Assembly: GCA_023230905.1 (NCBI GenBank)
Contig: JALNWL010000114.1
Span: 1 to 7,976 of the forward strand
DNA length: 7,976 nucleotides
Origin: Syntrophales bacterium
GTDB taxonomy: Bacteria > Desulfobacterota > Syntrophia > Syntrophales > UBA2251
Direction of reading: 5' to 3'
The notes under the pieces are model-generated. The model was not told the origin of the DNA. It ran no database searches and saw nothing but the letters and a program-made list of their open reading frames with translations. A program made the position numbers and the translations under genes. Shown piece after piece: positions 1-6,239 of the stretch. Position 1 is the first letter of the stretch; every line of letters begins with the position of its first letter.

Positions 1-7
1 CGGCCCC

Positions 8-817
8 GTGAATTTCCACACGCAGTATTTCGACCTGGGGCGTCTGGACCGGCTGTCCTACCGCAAAACGGCGGTGCACGCCCTCGATCCGCGCGCCAAG
101 GTGATCGCAACGGGGCTTTTCCTGGTCACGGTCGTCTCCTTTCCCAAGTACGACGTGGCGGGACTGATCCCCTTCCTCCTGTTTCCGGTGCTCGCGGCCA
201 CCCTGGGGGAGATCCCGGTCGGGTTCATCTTGCGTAAGGTCCTGATCGTCTCGCCCTTCGCGGTGTTCGTCGGGATCTTCAACCCGTTCCTGGACACCCG
301 GACCGTCGCGGTCGTCGCCGGGCTGCCCGTCTCGGCGGGCTGGCTTTCCTTCGCCTCGATCCTCCTCAAGTTCGCGCTCACCGTCAGCGCGGCGCTCCTG
401 CTCGTCGCGACGACCTCCTTCCCCGGCGTCTGCCATGCCTTGAGACGCCTCGGCTGTCCGTCGATCTTCGTCTCGCAGCTCCTGTTTCTGTACCGTTACC
501 TCTTCGTCCTGGCGGAGGAGGCGATGCGGATCGTCCGCGCGTGGGACATGCGCGCCTTCGCGGGTCGCGGCCGGGGTATGACGGTCTTTGCGAGCCTGGT
601 CGGGGTTCTCCTGATCCGGACGCTGGACCGGGCGGAGCGGATCTACCAGGCGATGCTCTGCCGGGGGTTCGCGGGGGATATCCCGCGCCTGGGGACCCTC
701 CGTCTGAAGTCCGGCGATCTCGTTTTCGTCGCGATCACGGCGGTTTTCCTGGGGGCGTGTCGCTTCTTCCCCGTGACCGAGGGGATCGGGCTTCTTGCGC
801 AGGGGATCTGGCGATGA
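8..817 (+). CDS. cbiQ: ECF transporter transmembrane component (CbiQ/EcfT family)
   Basis: This is the membrane-embedded coupling subunit of an energy-coupling-factor importer, most likely for cobalt or nickel. It links the ATPase to a substrate-binding S component (CbiM/NikM type) that is not in the window. The 269-residue protein shows the family's N-terminal LDPRAK at residues 26-31, about five hydrophobic segments (roughly 32-47, 51-66, 78-95, 112-136, 192-204, with another at 238-252), and the two coupling-helix regions that carry the ATPase-contacting Arg motifs: RAWDMRAF at 177-184 and AMLCRGF at 215-221. Length is normal for the family. The GTG start at 8 overlaps a TGA at 9-11 in another frame, so a gene to the left may end there in a GTGA overlap; its ribosome binding site lies outside the window, so the start is likely rather than proven. 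It overlaps cbiO by ATGA at 814-817. Substrate choice between Co and Ni cannot be read from this subunit. Confidence 0.9.
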   Translation: MNFHTQYFDLGRLDRLSYRKTAVHALDPRAKVIATGLFLVTVVSFPKYDVAGLIPFLLFPVLAATLGEIPVGFILRKVLIVSPFAVFVGIFNPFLDTRTVAVVAGLPVSAGWLSFASILLKFALTVSAALLLVATTSFPGVCHALRRLGCPSIFVSQLLFLYRYLFVLAEEAMRIVRAWDMRAFAGRGRGMTVFASLVGVLLIRTLDRAERIYQAMLCRGFAGDIPRLGTLRLKSGDLVFVAITAVFLGACRFFPVTEGIGLLAQGIWR

Positions 818-1548
818 GCCACCACATCATTGAATTCAAGGAGGTGTGCTTCCGCTATCCCGACGGCACGGAGGCCCTGAAAGGGGTGAGCTTCCGGATC
901 GTCCACGGGGAATCGGTCGGGATCGTGGGGGCGAACGGGGCGGGGAAATCCACCCTCCTCCAGCACTTGAACGGGTGCCTGCTGCCGGCGTCGGGGCAGG
1001 TGACGATCGGGGATCTCAACCTGACCGCCACAACGCGGGGGGAGATCCGCCGGAAGGTCGGATCCGTGTTTCAGAACCCGGACGACCAACTCTTCATGCC
1101 GACCGTCTTCGACGATGTCGCCTTCGGTCCCCTGAACCTCGGGCTGGACGAGGCGCATGTCCGCGAGCGGGTGGAAAGCGCCCTGTCCCGGGTGAACGGG
1201 CTCGCGCTCAAGAACAAGCCGCCGCACCACCTGTCGGCGGGGGAGAAGAGCGCCGTGGCGATCGCCGCGGTGATGGCCATGGAGCCCGACATCCTCGCCA
1301 TGGACGAACCGGCGGCCAATCTCGACCCCCGGTCGCGGCGCTCCCTGATCGGACTCCTCAGGACCTTTCGTCACTCCAAGCTCGTCGCCTCGCACGACCT
1401 CGACCTGATCCTCGACGTCTGCGAGCGCTGTATCGTCATCGGGGAGGGGAGGGTGGTCGCCGACGGTCCGTCGGAGGACATCCTTTCGAACCGCGCGCTG
1501 CTCGAGGCGAACAACCTGGAATTGCCACTGTCGCTCCAGCGGCGCTGA
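814..1548 (+). CDS. cbiO: ECF transporter ATP-binding protein (CbiO family)
   Basis: This is the cytoplasmic ATPase that powers the ECF importer together with CbiQ. All nucleotide-binding elements are visible in the 244-residue product: Walker A GANGAGKST (39-47), Q-loop FQNPDDQLF (86-94, the -NPDDQ- form is characteristic of CbiO/EcfA), signature LSAGEKSAVAIA (140-151), Walker B ILAMDEP (160-166), D-loop ANLD (168-171) and switch His194 in SHDLD. The signature reads LSAGE instead of the usual LSGGE, which probably remains functional because the catalytic residues are intact. The ATG at 814 was chosen over longer upstream readings because it gives the usual family N-terminus (IIEFKEVCFRYPDG) and an ATGA overlap with cbiQ, implying translational coupling. 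The gene ends 102 bases before the end of a convergent small gene, and I see no clear rho-independent terminator between them. Confidence 0.95.
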   Translation: MSHHIIEFKEVCFRYPDGTEALKGVSFRIVHGESVGIVGANGAGKSTLLQHLNGCLLPASGQVTIGDLNLTATTRGEIRRKVGSVFQNPDDQLFMPTVFDDVAFGPLNLGLDEAHVRERVESALSRVNGLALKNKPPHHLSAGEKSAVAIAAVMAMEPDILAMDEPAANLDPRSRRSLIGLLRTFRHSKLVASHDLDLILDVCERCIVIGEGRVVADGPSEDILSNRALLEANNLELPLSLQRR

Positions 1549-1650
1549 GGACGGGATGAACATCCGGCGGATTTTTCAGGCCGGCCGGGCGTCCCTCAGG
1601 TCTCCGTCCGCGATCCGGCGGCGGCGTCTTTGTAGATGGTCGTCTTTTCC

Positions 1651-1869
1651 TTACTTGACTTCGATTTCGGCGTCGTGGGCCTTTTCCCCGCCCTTCAACT
1701 GGACAAGCTCGGCCCCGACGGCCTGGGCGATCTGCTCCAGCTCGGTCTTGCGCAGGTGATCGGCGTAGATGTCGAGATCCAGGCCCGCTACGGCGACCAG
1801 CTTGAAGCGGGGCTTCTTCTCCCCTTCCTTGACCTTCCTTCTCTCGCGGTAAAAAATCATCCCTGCCAT
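1651..1869 (-). CDS. Small hypothetical protein, 72 residues
   Basis: I do not recognise a named family or function. The 72-residue product is basic at its start (a run rich in R, K and E at residues 7-22), then has a hydrophobic, strand-like stretch FKLVAVAGLDLDIYA (22-36), a helix-like stretch KTELEQIAQAVGAELVQL (41-58) and a charged tail ending EIEVK. There is no signal peptide, membrane segment or cysteine, so it is probably cytosolic. It is likely a real gene: an excellent Shine-Dalgarno AAGGAGGT (minus strand, 1882-1875) lies five bases from the ATG, the composition looks like a folded protein, and it ends in TAA. It is convergent with cbiO and divergent from the regulator at 2310. A candidate promoter on the minus strand lies at 2059-2087, which would give it a long leader of about 180 bases. 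Nothing in the sequence ties it to metal transport. Confidence 0.75.
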   Translation of the reverse strand: MAGMIFYRERRKVKEGEKKPRFKLVAVAGLDLDIYADHLRKTELEQIAQAVGAELVQLKGGEKAHDAEIEVK

Positions 1870-1954
1870 GATGGACCTCCTTCAGGTTTTTCTCGCTTTG
1901 CCGATAGTGGGTTTCCACTGGTGGCTCCCGAGGGGAAGCAGGGGCAGCACGGGT

Positions 1955-1972
1955 CTTCCCGCCCACGGGAAG
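1955..1972. other. Perfect hairpin in leader of the small minus-strand gene
   Basis: CTTCCCG (1955-1961) and CGGGAAG (1966-1972) pair perfectly over seven bases around a four-base loop CCCA. No T-run follows on either strand, so it is not a standard intrinsic terminator. It sits in what would be the 5' leader of the 72-residue gene if that gene is transcribed from the candidate promoter at 2059-2087. Its role is unknown. Confidence 0.4.
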
Positions 1973-2055
1973 GGGCGCACCCACGCTTCCGTCAGGACCC
2001 TGTCCGCCGGTGGAGGATATTTTGCCTCGCGGTCGGGGGATACCACGGTTATCCC

Positions 2056-2084
2056 TTGATTTTACAGCTCTTTTTCGGTATCAT
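2056..2084 (+). promoter_or_regulatory. Candidate upstream sigma70-type promoter facing the regulator
   Basis: TTGATT (2056-2061), 17 bases, then TATCAT (2079-2084) reads as a plausible promoter toward the regulator at 2310. It is weaker and more distant than the candidate at 2230-2258, so it may be secondary or a chance match in an AT-rich island. Confidence 0.25.
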
Positions 2085-2087
2085 CAA
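2059..2087 (-). promoter_or_regulatory. Candidate sigma70-type promoter for the small gene
   Basis: Read on the minus strand, TTGATG (2087-2082) is followed by exactly 17 bases and TAAAAT (2064-2059). Both hexamers match the sigma70 consensus well, and the direction is toward the 72-residue gene. The distance to its ATG is about 180 bases. It overlaps almost completely with a candidate promoter facing the other way. Confidence 0.35.
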
Positions 2088-2179
2088 ATCCTGCGTCAAT
2101 GAGAAGCATGGTCTATCCTTATCCTTTCATCATCCTGATCTGACAGATCGATTTCTTCAGCGTGTTTCGACCTAAGCGT

Positions 2180-2220
2180 TCGTTTTGGGATATTATAGTA
2201 AGAAAAGGTCGTTTTAGGGA
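2180..2220 (+). repeat. Near-repeated operator-like element
   Basis: TCGTTTTGGGA (2180-2190) recurs as TCGTTTTAGGGA (2209-2220), differing by one inserted A, with starts 29 bases apart. The second copy ends nine bases upstream of the -35 element of the best regulator promoter (2230-2235), a location where an activator or autoregulator could bind. It does not match the paired palindromic site known for ModE well enough to be called one. Confidence 0.35.
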
Positions 2221-2229
2221 ATTTCTTTC

Positions 2230-2258
2230 TTGAGTTTTTCAATGCTTTTTCTTATGAT
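2230..2258 (+). promoter_or_regulatory. Best candidate promoter for the regulator-wtpBCA unit
   Basis: TTGAGT (2230-2235) and TATGAT (2253-2258) are separated by exactly 17 bases, with five of six matches at -10 and four of six at -35. Transcription would start near 2265, leaving a leader of about 45 bases before the ATG at 2310. The regulator and wtpB are only 32 bases apart with no terminator between them, so this promoter could serve all four genes. Confidence 0.5.
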
Positions 2259-2309
2259 CCCCCGCACTCGGAGCGGTATCCAATTTTTCCGGTTACCAGG
2301 AGCGAGACC

Positions 2310-3245
2310 ATGGAAAATGACACTGCACAGACGGCGCAAGATCAATGGATGAACACCCAGGGCTTGGCCCGGTATCTCCATATCCATGAGAAGCAGGTCT
2401 ATGCCCTCCTCAAGACCGGTCGCCTGCCGGGGACCAAGGCCACGGGGAAATGGCTCTTTTCCAGGCGCCTCATCGATGCGTGGCTGGAGGATGAGGCCCG
2501 GAAGAACCTGACCGAGGTCCGGCAGCGGAGCCGCCGGAGCGAAGGTGCCCTGCTGGCCGCGGGAAGCGATGACCCCCTGCTCACGATGCTCATCGCCGCC
2601 GCTGGCCGGTCCGTCCCGGGCGGCGCCATCTTTTCGGCGGTTACCGGCAGCGTGGAAGGTCTCCGCGCGCTGGGGGAGGGCTACACGGACGTCGCCTGGA
2701 GTCATCTCCTCGATGCGGAAACCGGGTCCTACAATACCCCCGCCGTGGTCGGCCGGTATCTCGGCGATCGGGAGACGGCGACCGTGCACCTGTTCAACCG
2801 GGAGGTGGGGTTCGTCACCGCGGCCGGAAACCCGAAGGGCATTGCCGCGTTTTCCGATCTGGTCCGGCCCGGTATCACCTTCGTGAACCGCCAGGAGGGG
2901 TCCGGGATCCGCCTCCTGACCGAGGCGCGTCTCCGGGCGGCGGGGATCGATCCGGGGCGGATCCGGGGCTTCGAGCGGTCGGTGTGCACCCACGCGGAGG
3001 TGGGGATGGCCGTCCGCGCCGGACGGGCCGACGCGGGTGTCGCGGTCGGGGCCGTCGCCCGGATGCTCGGTCTTGCCTTCGTGCCGCTGACGGAGGAGAG
3101 CTTCGACATGATTCTCGAACGGGAGACCTTCTTTTCCGGGACCGTTCAATCCCTGCTCGACATCCTCCAGGGGGAGGTGTTCCAGGAGAGTGTCCGGGGG
3201 TTGGGGGGGTATGATTTCACCCGTTCGGGCAGGGTTCTGACGTAA
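2310..3245 (+). CDS. One-component regulator: excisionase-type HTH plus PBP-like sensor domain
   Basis: This 311-residue protein is a likely transcription factor for molybdate/tungstate uptake. Residues 14-60 form a winged helix-turn-helix of the excisionase/MerR-like kind (NTQGLARYLHIHEKQVYALL at 15-34, then a GRLPGTK turn and KWLFSRRLIDAWL). Residues about 80-300 resemble the periplasmic-binding-protein-like domain (Pfam PBP_like class) found in molybdate-related regulators, with the family signature NRQEGSGIRLL (193-203), AAGNPKGI (171-178) and the later AGRADAGVAV (237-246). There is no signal peptide, so the sensor domain is cytoplasmic. The ATG at 2310 has AGGAG about ten bases upstream; a second ATG at 2349 would trim the N-terminus before the helix-turn-helix. 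It lies 32 bases ahead of wtpB on the same strand. That it senses tungstate or molybdate is inferred from domain type and neighbours. A decayed second copy lies at 6240-6390. Confidence 0.85.
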   Translation: MENDTAQTAQDQWMNTQGLARYLHIHEKQVYALLKTGRLPGTKATGKWLFSRRLIDAWLEDEARKNLTEVRQRSRRSEGALLAAGSDDPLLTMLIAAAGRSVPGGAIFSAVTGSVEGLRALGEGYTDVAWSHLLDAETGSYNTPAVVGRYLGDRETATVHLFNREVGFVTAAGNPKGIAAFSDLVRPGITFVNRQEGSGIRLLTEARLRAAGIDPGRIRGFERSVCTHAEVGMAVRAGRADAGVAVGAVARMLGLAFVPLTEESFDMILERETFFSGTVQSLLDILQGEVFQESVRGLGGYDFTRSGRVLT

Positions 3246-3277
3246 GAGGGCGCCGCTACCAGCGAAGTGATGGGGAT

Positions 3278-4117
3278 GTGACGAGAAACCTCGAGAAAAA
3301 AGGAGATGCCGGGATCAAGACGGGACGGTCATTCCGGCTGTCTTTCAACGGTCTGAATCTGGTTTTTCTTTTGTTGGGCGGATTGATTCTAGCCTTTATC
3401 GCCGTTCCCATCCTGAAAATGATTCTCGCGGCCAACCCGTCGATCTTGTTTGATTCATTGCGGGATTCGGAGGTTGCGAAATCCATCGTCCTGACCCTTT
3501 ACGCGGCCTTGATCGCAACCGTGATCGGGTTTGCGCTGGGAGTCCCGTTGGCGTATCTGCTCGCAAAAACACATTTCCCGGGGAAACGGCTGATCGAAGG
3601 GCTCATTGATCTGCCCATCGTCATTCCCCACTCCGCCGCCGGCATTGCCCTGCTTTTCGTTTTCGGCCGGAATTTCTTTATGGGAAAGGCCTTCGATTCA
3701 GTCGGCATTCGGTTTCTGGATTCGTTGGCGGGCATTGTCATTGCGATGCTGTTTGTCAGTGTTCCCTTTCTAATCGATTCCGCCAAGGAAGGCTTTCAAA
3801 AGGTCGATCCGCGGCTGGAAAATGTCGCCCGAACCTTGGGCGCATCCCCTTGGCAAACCTTCGGCCGCGTCTCCTTTCCCTTGGCTTGGCGAAGCATTAT
3901 GGCCGGAAACATCATGATGTGGGCCAGAGGGATGAGCGAATTCGGCGCCGTCATCATCATCGCCTATCACCCCATGATTGCCCCGGTTCTGGTTTACGAA
4001 AAGTTTGAAACCTATGGATTGAACTACGCCCGTCCGATTGCCGTCCTTCTGATCCTCATTTCGATGATTGTCTTTGTGGTTCTCCGGTTTCTGCTCTATC
4101 GCGGGGAAAAGGCATGA
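3278..4117 (+). CDS. wtpB: Tungstate/molybdate ABC transporter permease (WtpB/ModB type)
   Basis: This inner-membrane permease forms the channel through which the oxyanion delivered by WtpA passes. The 279-residue protein has about six hydrophobic segments (27-47, 68-95, 108-130, 148-165, 204-230, 252-274) and the ATPase-docking EAA-type loop around 179-201, with the central Gly in ARTLGASPW. The stretch ARGMSEFGAVIIIAYHP (216-232), followed by APVLVYEKFETYGLNYA, strongly recalls the archaeal-type WtpB permeases. The start is GTG at 3278; the ATG codons at 3270 and 3276 run straight into TGA in another frame, so they cannot be used, and the ribosome binding site is poor. It follows the regulator closely and overlaps wtpC by ATGA. 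Bases are noticeably more A/T-rich than in cbiO (26 G+C in 60 at 3361-3420 against 43 in 60 at 1201-1260). Molybdate as the main substrate remains possible. Confidence 0.85.
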   Translation: MTRNLEKKGDAGIKTGRSFRLSFNGLNLVFLLLGGLILAFIAVPILKMILAANPSILFDSLRDSEVAKSIVLTLYAALIATVIGFALGVPLAYLLAKTHFPGKRLIEGLIDLPIVIPHSAAGIALLFVFGRNFFMGKAFDSVGIRFLDSLAGIVIAMLFVSVPFLIDSAKEGFQKVDPRLENVARTLGASPWQTFGRVSFPLAWRSIMAGNIMMWARGMSEFGAVIIIAYHPMIAPVLVYEKFETYGLNYARPIAVLLILISMIVFVVLRFLLYRGEKA

Positions 4118-5166
4118 TCCGCATCCGCGATCTCTTCGTTACGCTGGGCGATTTCACCCTCAAAAACGCCAACCTGGATGTGTCCGAGGGGGAATACATG
4201 GTGATTGTCGGTCCAACCGGCGCGGGTAAAACGGTTTTGCTGGAATCGATCGCCGGTCTTTATCCGATCCGTCATGGGCAGGTCTGGCTGAGGGGCAAGG
4301 ATGCGACCAGGCTGGCGCCGGAGCGACGGGGCATGAGCATCGTTTATCAGGATCATGCCCTGTTTCCTCATCTTTCGGTCAGAGAGAATATCCTCTTCGG
4401 CCTCAAGATGCGCAAGGTCCGGACGGACGAGATGGCGAAAAGTCTGCGGTTGATTACGGACCTGCTGGGCATCGATGACCTTCTTGAACGTCGAACGACC
4501 ACGCTCAGCGGCGGGGAACGACAGAAGGTCGCGCTGGCCCGGGCGCTTTGCGTGCAGCCGGATGTCCTGCTCTTGGACGAGCCGCTTTCGGCTCTGGATC
4601 CGGGGACCCGGGAAGCGATGCAGGAGGAATTGCGGCGCTTGCACCGCAGCCTGCGGATTACCACGCTTCACGTTACTCACGATTTTGAAGAGGCCGCCAC
4701 CCTGGGTGAACGGATTGCCGTGATCGGAGAAGGAGAGGTCAAGCAGGTCGGGCCGCCGGAGGAGATCTTCCGTCGCCCCAACTCTGAATTTGTGGCGCGG
4801 TTTGCCATGTCGCGGAATATTTTTAAAGGTGAGACCTTCCAGGCGGAGACGGGCAAGCGTCTCTTCAAGGTGGGGCAGATCCTGTTCCATGTGTTGGACG
4901 GACACAAAGACAGCAACCGGGCCGTCGTGCGTCCGGAAGACGTCGTGATCTCCCTGGCGGAGGCGCCTTCAAACGGCGGCAATGTTTTCTCAGGGGAAAT
5001 CACGCAAATTACGGACCGGGGGTCGACCCTCTATATTACCGTCGGTCTGCCGCCGGAAATCACGGCGCTGATGACCCGGAATGCCTTTAGGGAGCTGGGC
5101 TTGACACGGGGAATGAAGGTGAAAGTTTTTTTTGAAGCGTCATCGGTCCATGTATTTCAGGCATAA
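4114..5166 (+). CDS. wtpC: Tungstate/molybdate ABC transporter ATP-binding protein with TOBE domain
   Basis: This cytoplasmic ATPase drives the WtpB permease. The 350-residue product has Walker A GPTGAGKT (33-40), Q-loop VYQDHALFPHLSV (77-89), signature LSGGERQKVALARAL (131-145), Walker B VLLLDEP (151-157), D-loop SALD (159-162) and switch His189 in THDFEEA. A C-terminal extension from about 230, with a TOBE/MOP-like part near 270-350 (VVRPEDVVIS, then GEITQITDRGSTLYITV), is the kind that binds oxyanion and can damp transport when the cell is replete; whether it does so here is inferred. The start at 4114 is fixed by the ATGA overlap with wtpB and by the family-like N-terminus. It lies 25 bases ahead of wtpA. 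All catalytic residues are intact. Confidence 0.9.
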   Translation: MIRIRDLFVTLGDFTLKNANLDVSEGEYMVIVGPTGAGKTVLLESIAGLYPIRHGQVWLRGKDATRLAPERRGMSIVYQDHALFPHLSVRENILFGLKMRKVRTDEMAKSLRLITDLLGIDDLLERRTTTLSGGERQKVALARALCVQPDVLLLDEPLSALDPGTREAMQEELRRLHRSLRITTLHVTHDFEEAATLGERIAVIGEGEVKQVGPPEEIFRRPNSEFVARFAMSRNIFKGETFQAETGKRLFKVGQILFHVLDGHKDSNRAVVRPEDVVISLAEAPSNGGNVFSGEITQITDRGSTLYITVGLPPEITALMTRNAFRELGLTRGMKVKVFFEASSVHVFQA

Positions 5167-5175
5167 AAAACAGCA

Positions 5176-5184
5176 TAAGGAGGT
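5176..5184 (+). promoter_or_regulatory. Strong ribosome binding site that fixes the wtpA start
   Basis: TAAGGAGGT lies seven bases before the ATG at 5192. A longer in-frame reading from 5132 would place this motif inside the coding region and add about 20 basic residues ahead of the signal peptide, so 5192 is preferred. Confidence 0.8.
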
Positions 5185-5191
5185 ATCAAAG

Positions 5192-6163
5192 ATGAAAAAA
5201 CACTGGGGACGAAGGATTTTTGTTTTAGTGATTTCCCTGTTTCTGACGGGGGGATTTTGGGGAGGCGCCGGTCAGGCGCTGGCCGAACCTTCCGGGAATC
5301 TTCCGGTGTTTATCGCCGGCAGTCTGACCGTGCCGTTCAAGGCCGTGACGAAGGAATATAACAAACAATACCCGGGGGTTAACGTTCTCATCGAGGGCGC
5401 CGGAAGCGCGACGACCATCCGCAAGGTGACGGAACTCAAGAGGGAATGCGGCGTCATCGGTTCGGCCGACTACAAGATCGTTCCGAAACTGATGTTTCCC
5501 GATTACGCCGACTGGTACGTCATCTTCGCCTCGAATCAAATGGTGCTCTGTTATACGGAAAAATCGAAGTTTGCCAAACAGATCAACGCGCGCAACTGGT
5601 ATCAGATCCTCCAAAAAAAGGGTGTGACATACGGGCGGAGCGATCCGGACCAGGATCCCTGCGGCTACCGAACCCTGATGGTCTGGCAGCTCGCGGAGAA
5701 ACATTACAAGGCCAAGGGAATTTATGACAAACTTTACGGTGCAAAGGGCGATACGATGAGGGCTAAGTCCGTGGACCTGATTGCACTCTTGCAGTCCGGT
5801 GATCTGGACTATGCCTTCGAGTACGATTCGGTGGCCAAACAGCACGGGTTGAAATACGTGCAGCTGCCCGAAAGGATCAATCTCTCAAGTTCCGAGCATG
5901 AGCGGTTTTATGCTCAGGCGAAGGTCAGCATCAAGGGCGCCAAGCCGGGGCAGACGATCAATTTGGTCGGAGAACCGATTCTCTACGCCGTGACCATTCC
6001 CAAAAATTACCCGGACCAGGGAAAGGCCTTAAGCTGGGTTGAATTCCTGTTGAGCGACAAGGGGGTCAAGGCCCTGGAGTCTTCCGGTCAGAGCGCCGTT
6101 CGTCCCGCCGTGGCGAGCGACAAGTGTAAGCTGCCGGAAGAGATCAGAAAATACGTAAAATAG
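5192..6163 (+). CDS. wtpA: Tungstate/molybdate-binding protein, WtpA family
   Basis: This extracytoplasmic binding protein captures tungstate or molybdate and delivers it to WtpB-WtpC. The 323-residue precursor begins with a signal peptide (KKHWGRR, a hydrophobic core at about 9-25, and a likely cleavage after QALA at 31). Family features follow: AGSLTVPF (42-49) and GAGSATTIRKVTEL (69-82), whose serines are expected to contact the oxyanion; YADWYVIFASNQMVL (105-119); DPCGYRTL (155-162); and DYAFEYDSVAKQHGLKY (206-222). In archaeal WtpA/ModA proteins the metal is six-coordinate, using an Asp and a Glu as extra ligands; Asp155 and Glu210 appear to be their counterparts here, which supports the WtpA call over ordinary ModA. 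In this cassette it comes last, after permease and ATPase, unlike the usual A-B-C order. The gene is A/T-richer than its flanks (25 G+C in 60 at 5521-5580). Tungstate is favoured but molybdate is not excluded. Confidence 0.9.
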   Translation: MKKHWGRRIFVLVISLFLTGGFWGGAGQALAEPSGNLPVFIAGSLTVPFKAVTKEYNKQYPGVNVLIEGAGSATTIRKVTELKRECGVIGSADYKIVPKLMFPDYADWYVIFASNQMVLCYTEKSKFAKQINARNWYQILQKKGVTYGRSDPDQDPCGYRTLMVWQLAEKHYKAKGIYDKLYGAKGDTMRAKSVDLIALLQSGDLDYAFEYDSVAKQHGLKYVQLPERINLSSSEHERFYAQAKVSIKGAKPGQTINLVGEPILYAVTIPKNYPDQGKALSWVEFLLSDKGVKALESSGQSAVRPAVASDKCKLPEEIRKYVK

Positions 6164-6166
6164 CGC

Positions 6167-6183
6167 CCGTCGTGTGCCGACGG
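6167..6183 (+). other. Stem-loop just after wtpA
   Basis: CCGTCG (6167-6172) and CGACGG (6178-6183) pair perfectly over six bases around the loop TGTGC, starting three bases after the wtpA stop codon. No T-run follows, so a complete intrinsic terminator is unlikely. It could protect or process the 3' end of the wtp message, or be chance. Confidence 0.3.
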
Positions 6184-6239
6184 ATCGGCCCGGAAAGGAA
6201 TTCGTCGCTGCCCCGGGAGGGTACGCGGACGTTGCTTCT

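Larger units (their letters stand above)
1870..2309. other. 440-base divergent intergenic region
   Basis: No convincing gene occupies this stretch; short open frames on the plus strand across it have no ribosome binding site and look like chance readings. The left half (about 1905-2010) is GC-rich and full of short inverted repeats, including a perfect seven-pair hairpin at 1955-1972 and AGTGG/CCACT at 1905-1909/1914-1918. The right half (about 2040-2260) is AT-rich and holds the candidate promoters on both strands and a near-repeat listed separately. It separates the divergent small gene and regulator and is the most likely place for control of both. Confidence 0.7.

Noticed and set aside
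541..813. N-terminal extension of CbiO from an upstream start
   Set aside because: It would overlap most of the cbiQ 3' half and encode Gly/Pro/Arg-rich sequence unlike any CbiO; the ATG at 814 gives the normal N-terminus.
643..1563. Long open frame antisense to cbiQ/cbiO
   Set aside because: It lies opposite two unmistakable genes in GC-rich DNA, has low-complexity Arg/Pro/Gly-rich translation and no recognisable domain.
1562..1621. Direct repeat ATCCGGCGG (1562-1570 and 1613-1621) between cbiO and the small gene
   Set aside because: Nine bases of GC-rich sequence are expected to recur by chance, and no mobile-element features flank them.
1880..1990. Possible cobalamin or cyclic-di-GMP riboswitch on the minus strand
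   Set aside because: Fragments resemble conserved boxes (GCTGCCCCTGC, GAGCCAC, GGCAAAGC), but the cobalamin core between GGGAA and the CCCC box is too short and the 3' conserved part is absent. For the cyclic-di-GMP motif the GGGCAAACC half is missing and there is no room for the second stem before the ATG.
1636..2175. Plus-strand open frame across the small gene and the intergenic region
   Set aside because: It overlaps the better-supported minus-strand gene, lacks a ribosome binding site, and its translation changes character across the region.
2180..2220. Classical ModE binding site upstream of the regulator
   Set aside because: The element is a direct near-repeat rather than the expected long inverted repeat, and no ModE gene is in the window.
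2214..3149. Long open frame antisense to the regulator
   Set aside because: Same reasoning: a shadow of a GC-rich coding region with no family resemblance and no ribosome binding site.
6167..6200. Rho-independent terminator separating wtp from tup
   Set aside because: The hairpin is only six pairs and is followed by mixed, GC-rich bases with no T-run, so read-through from wtp into tup remains possible.
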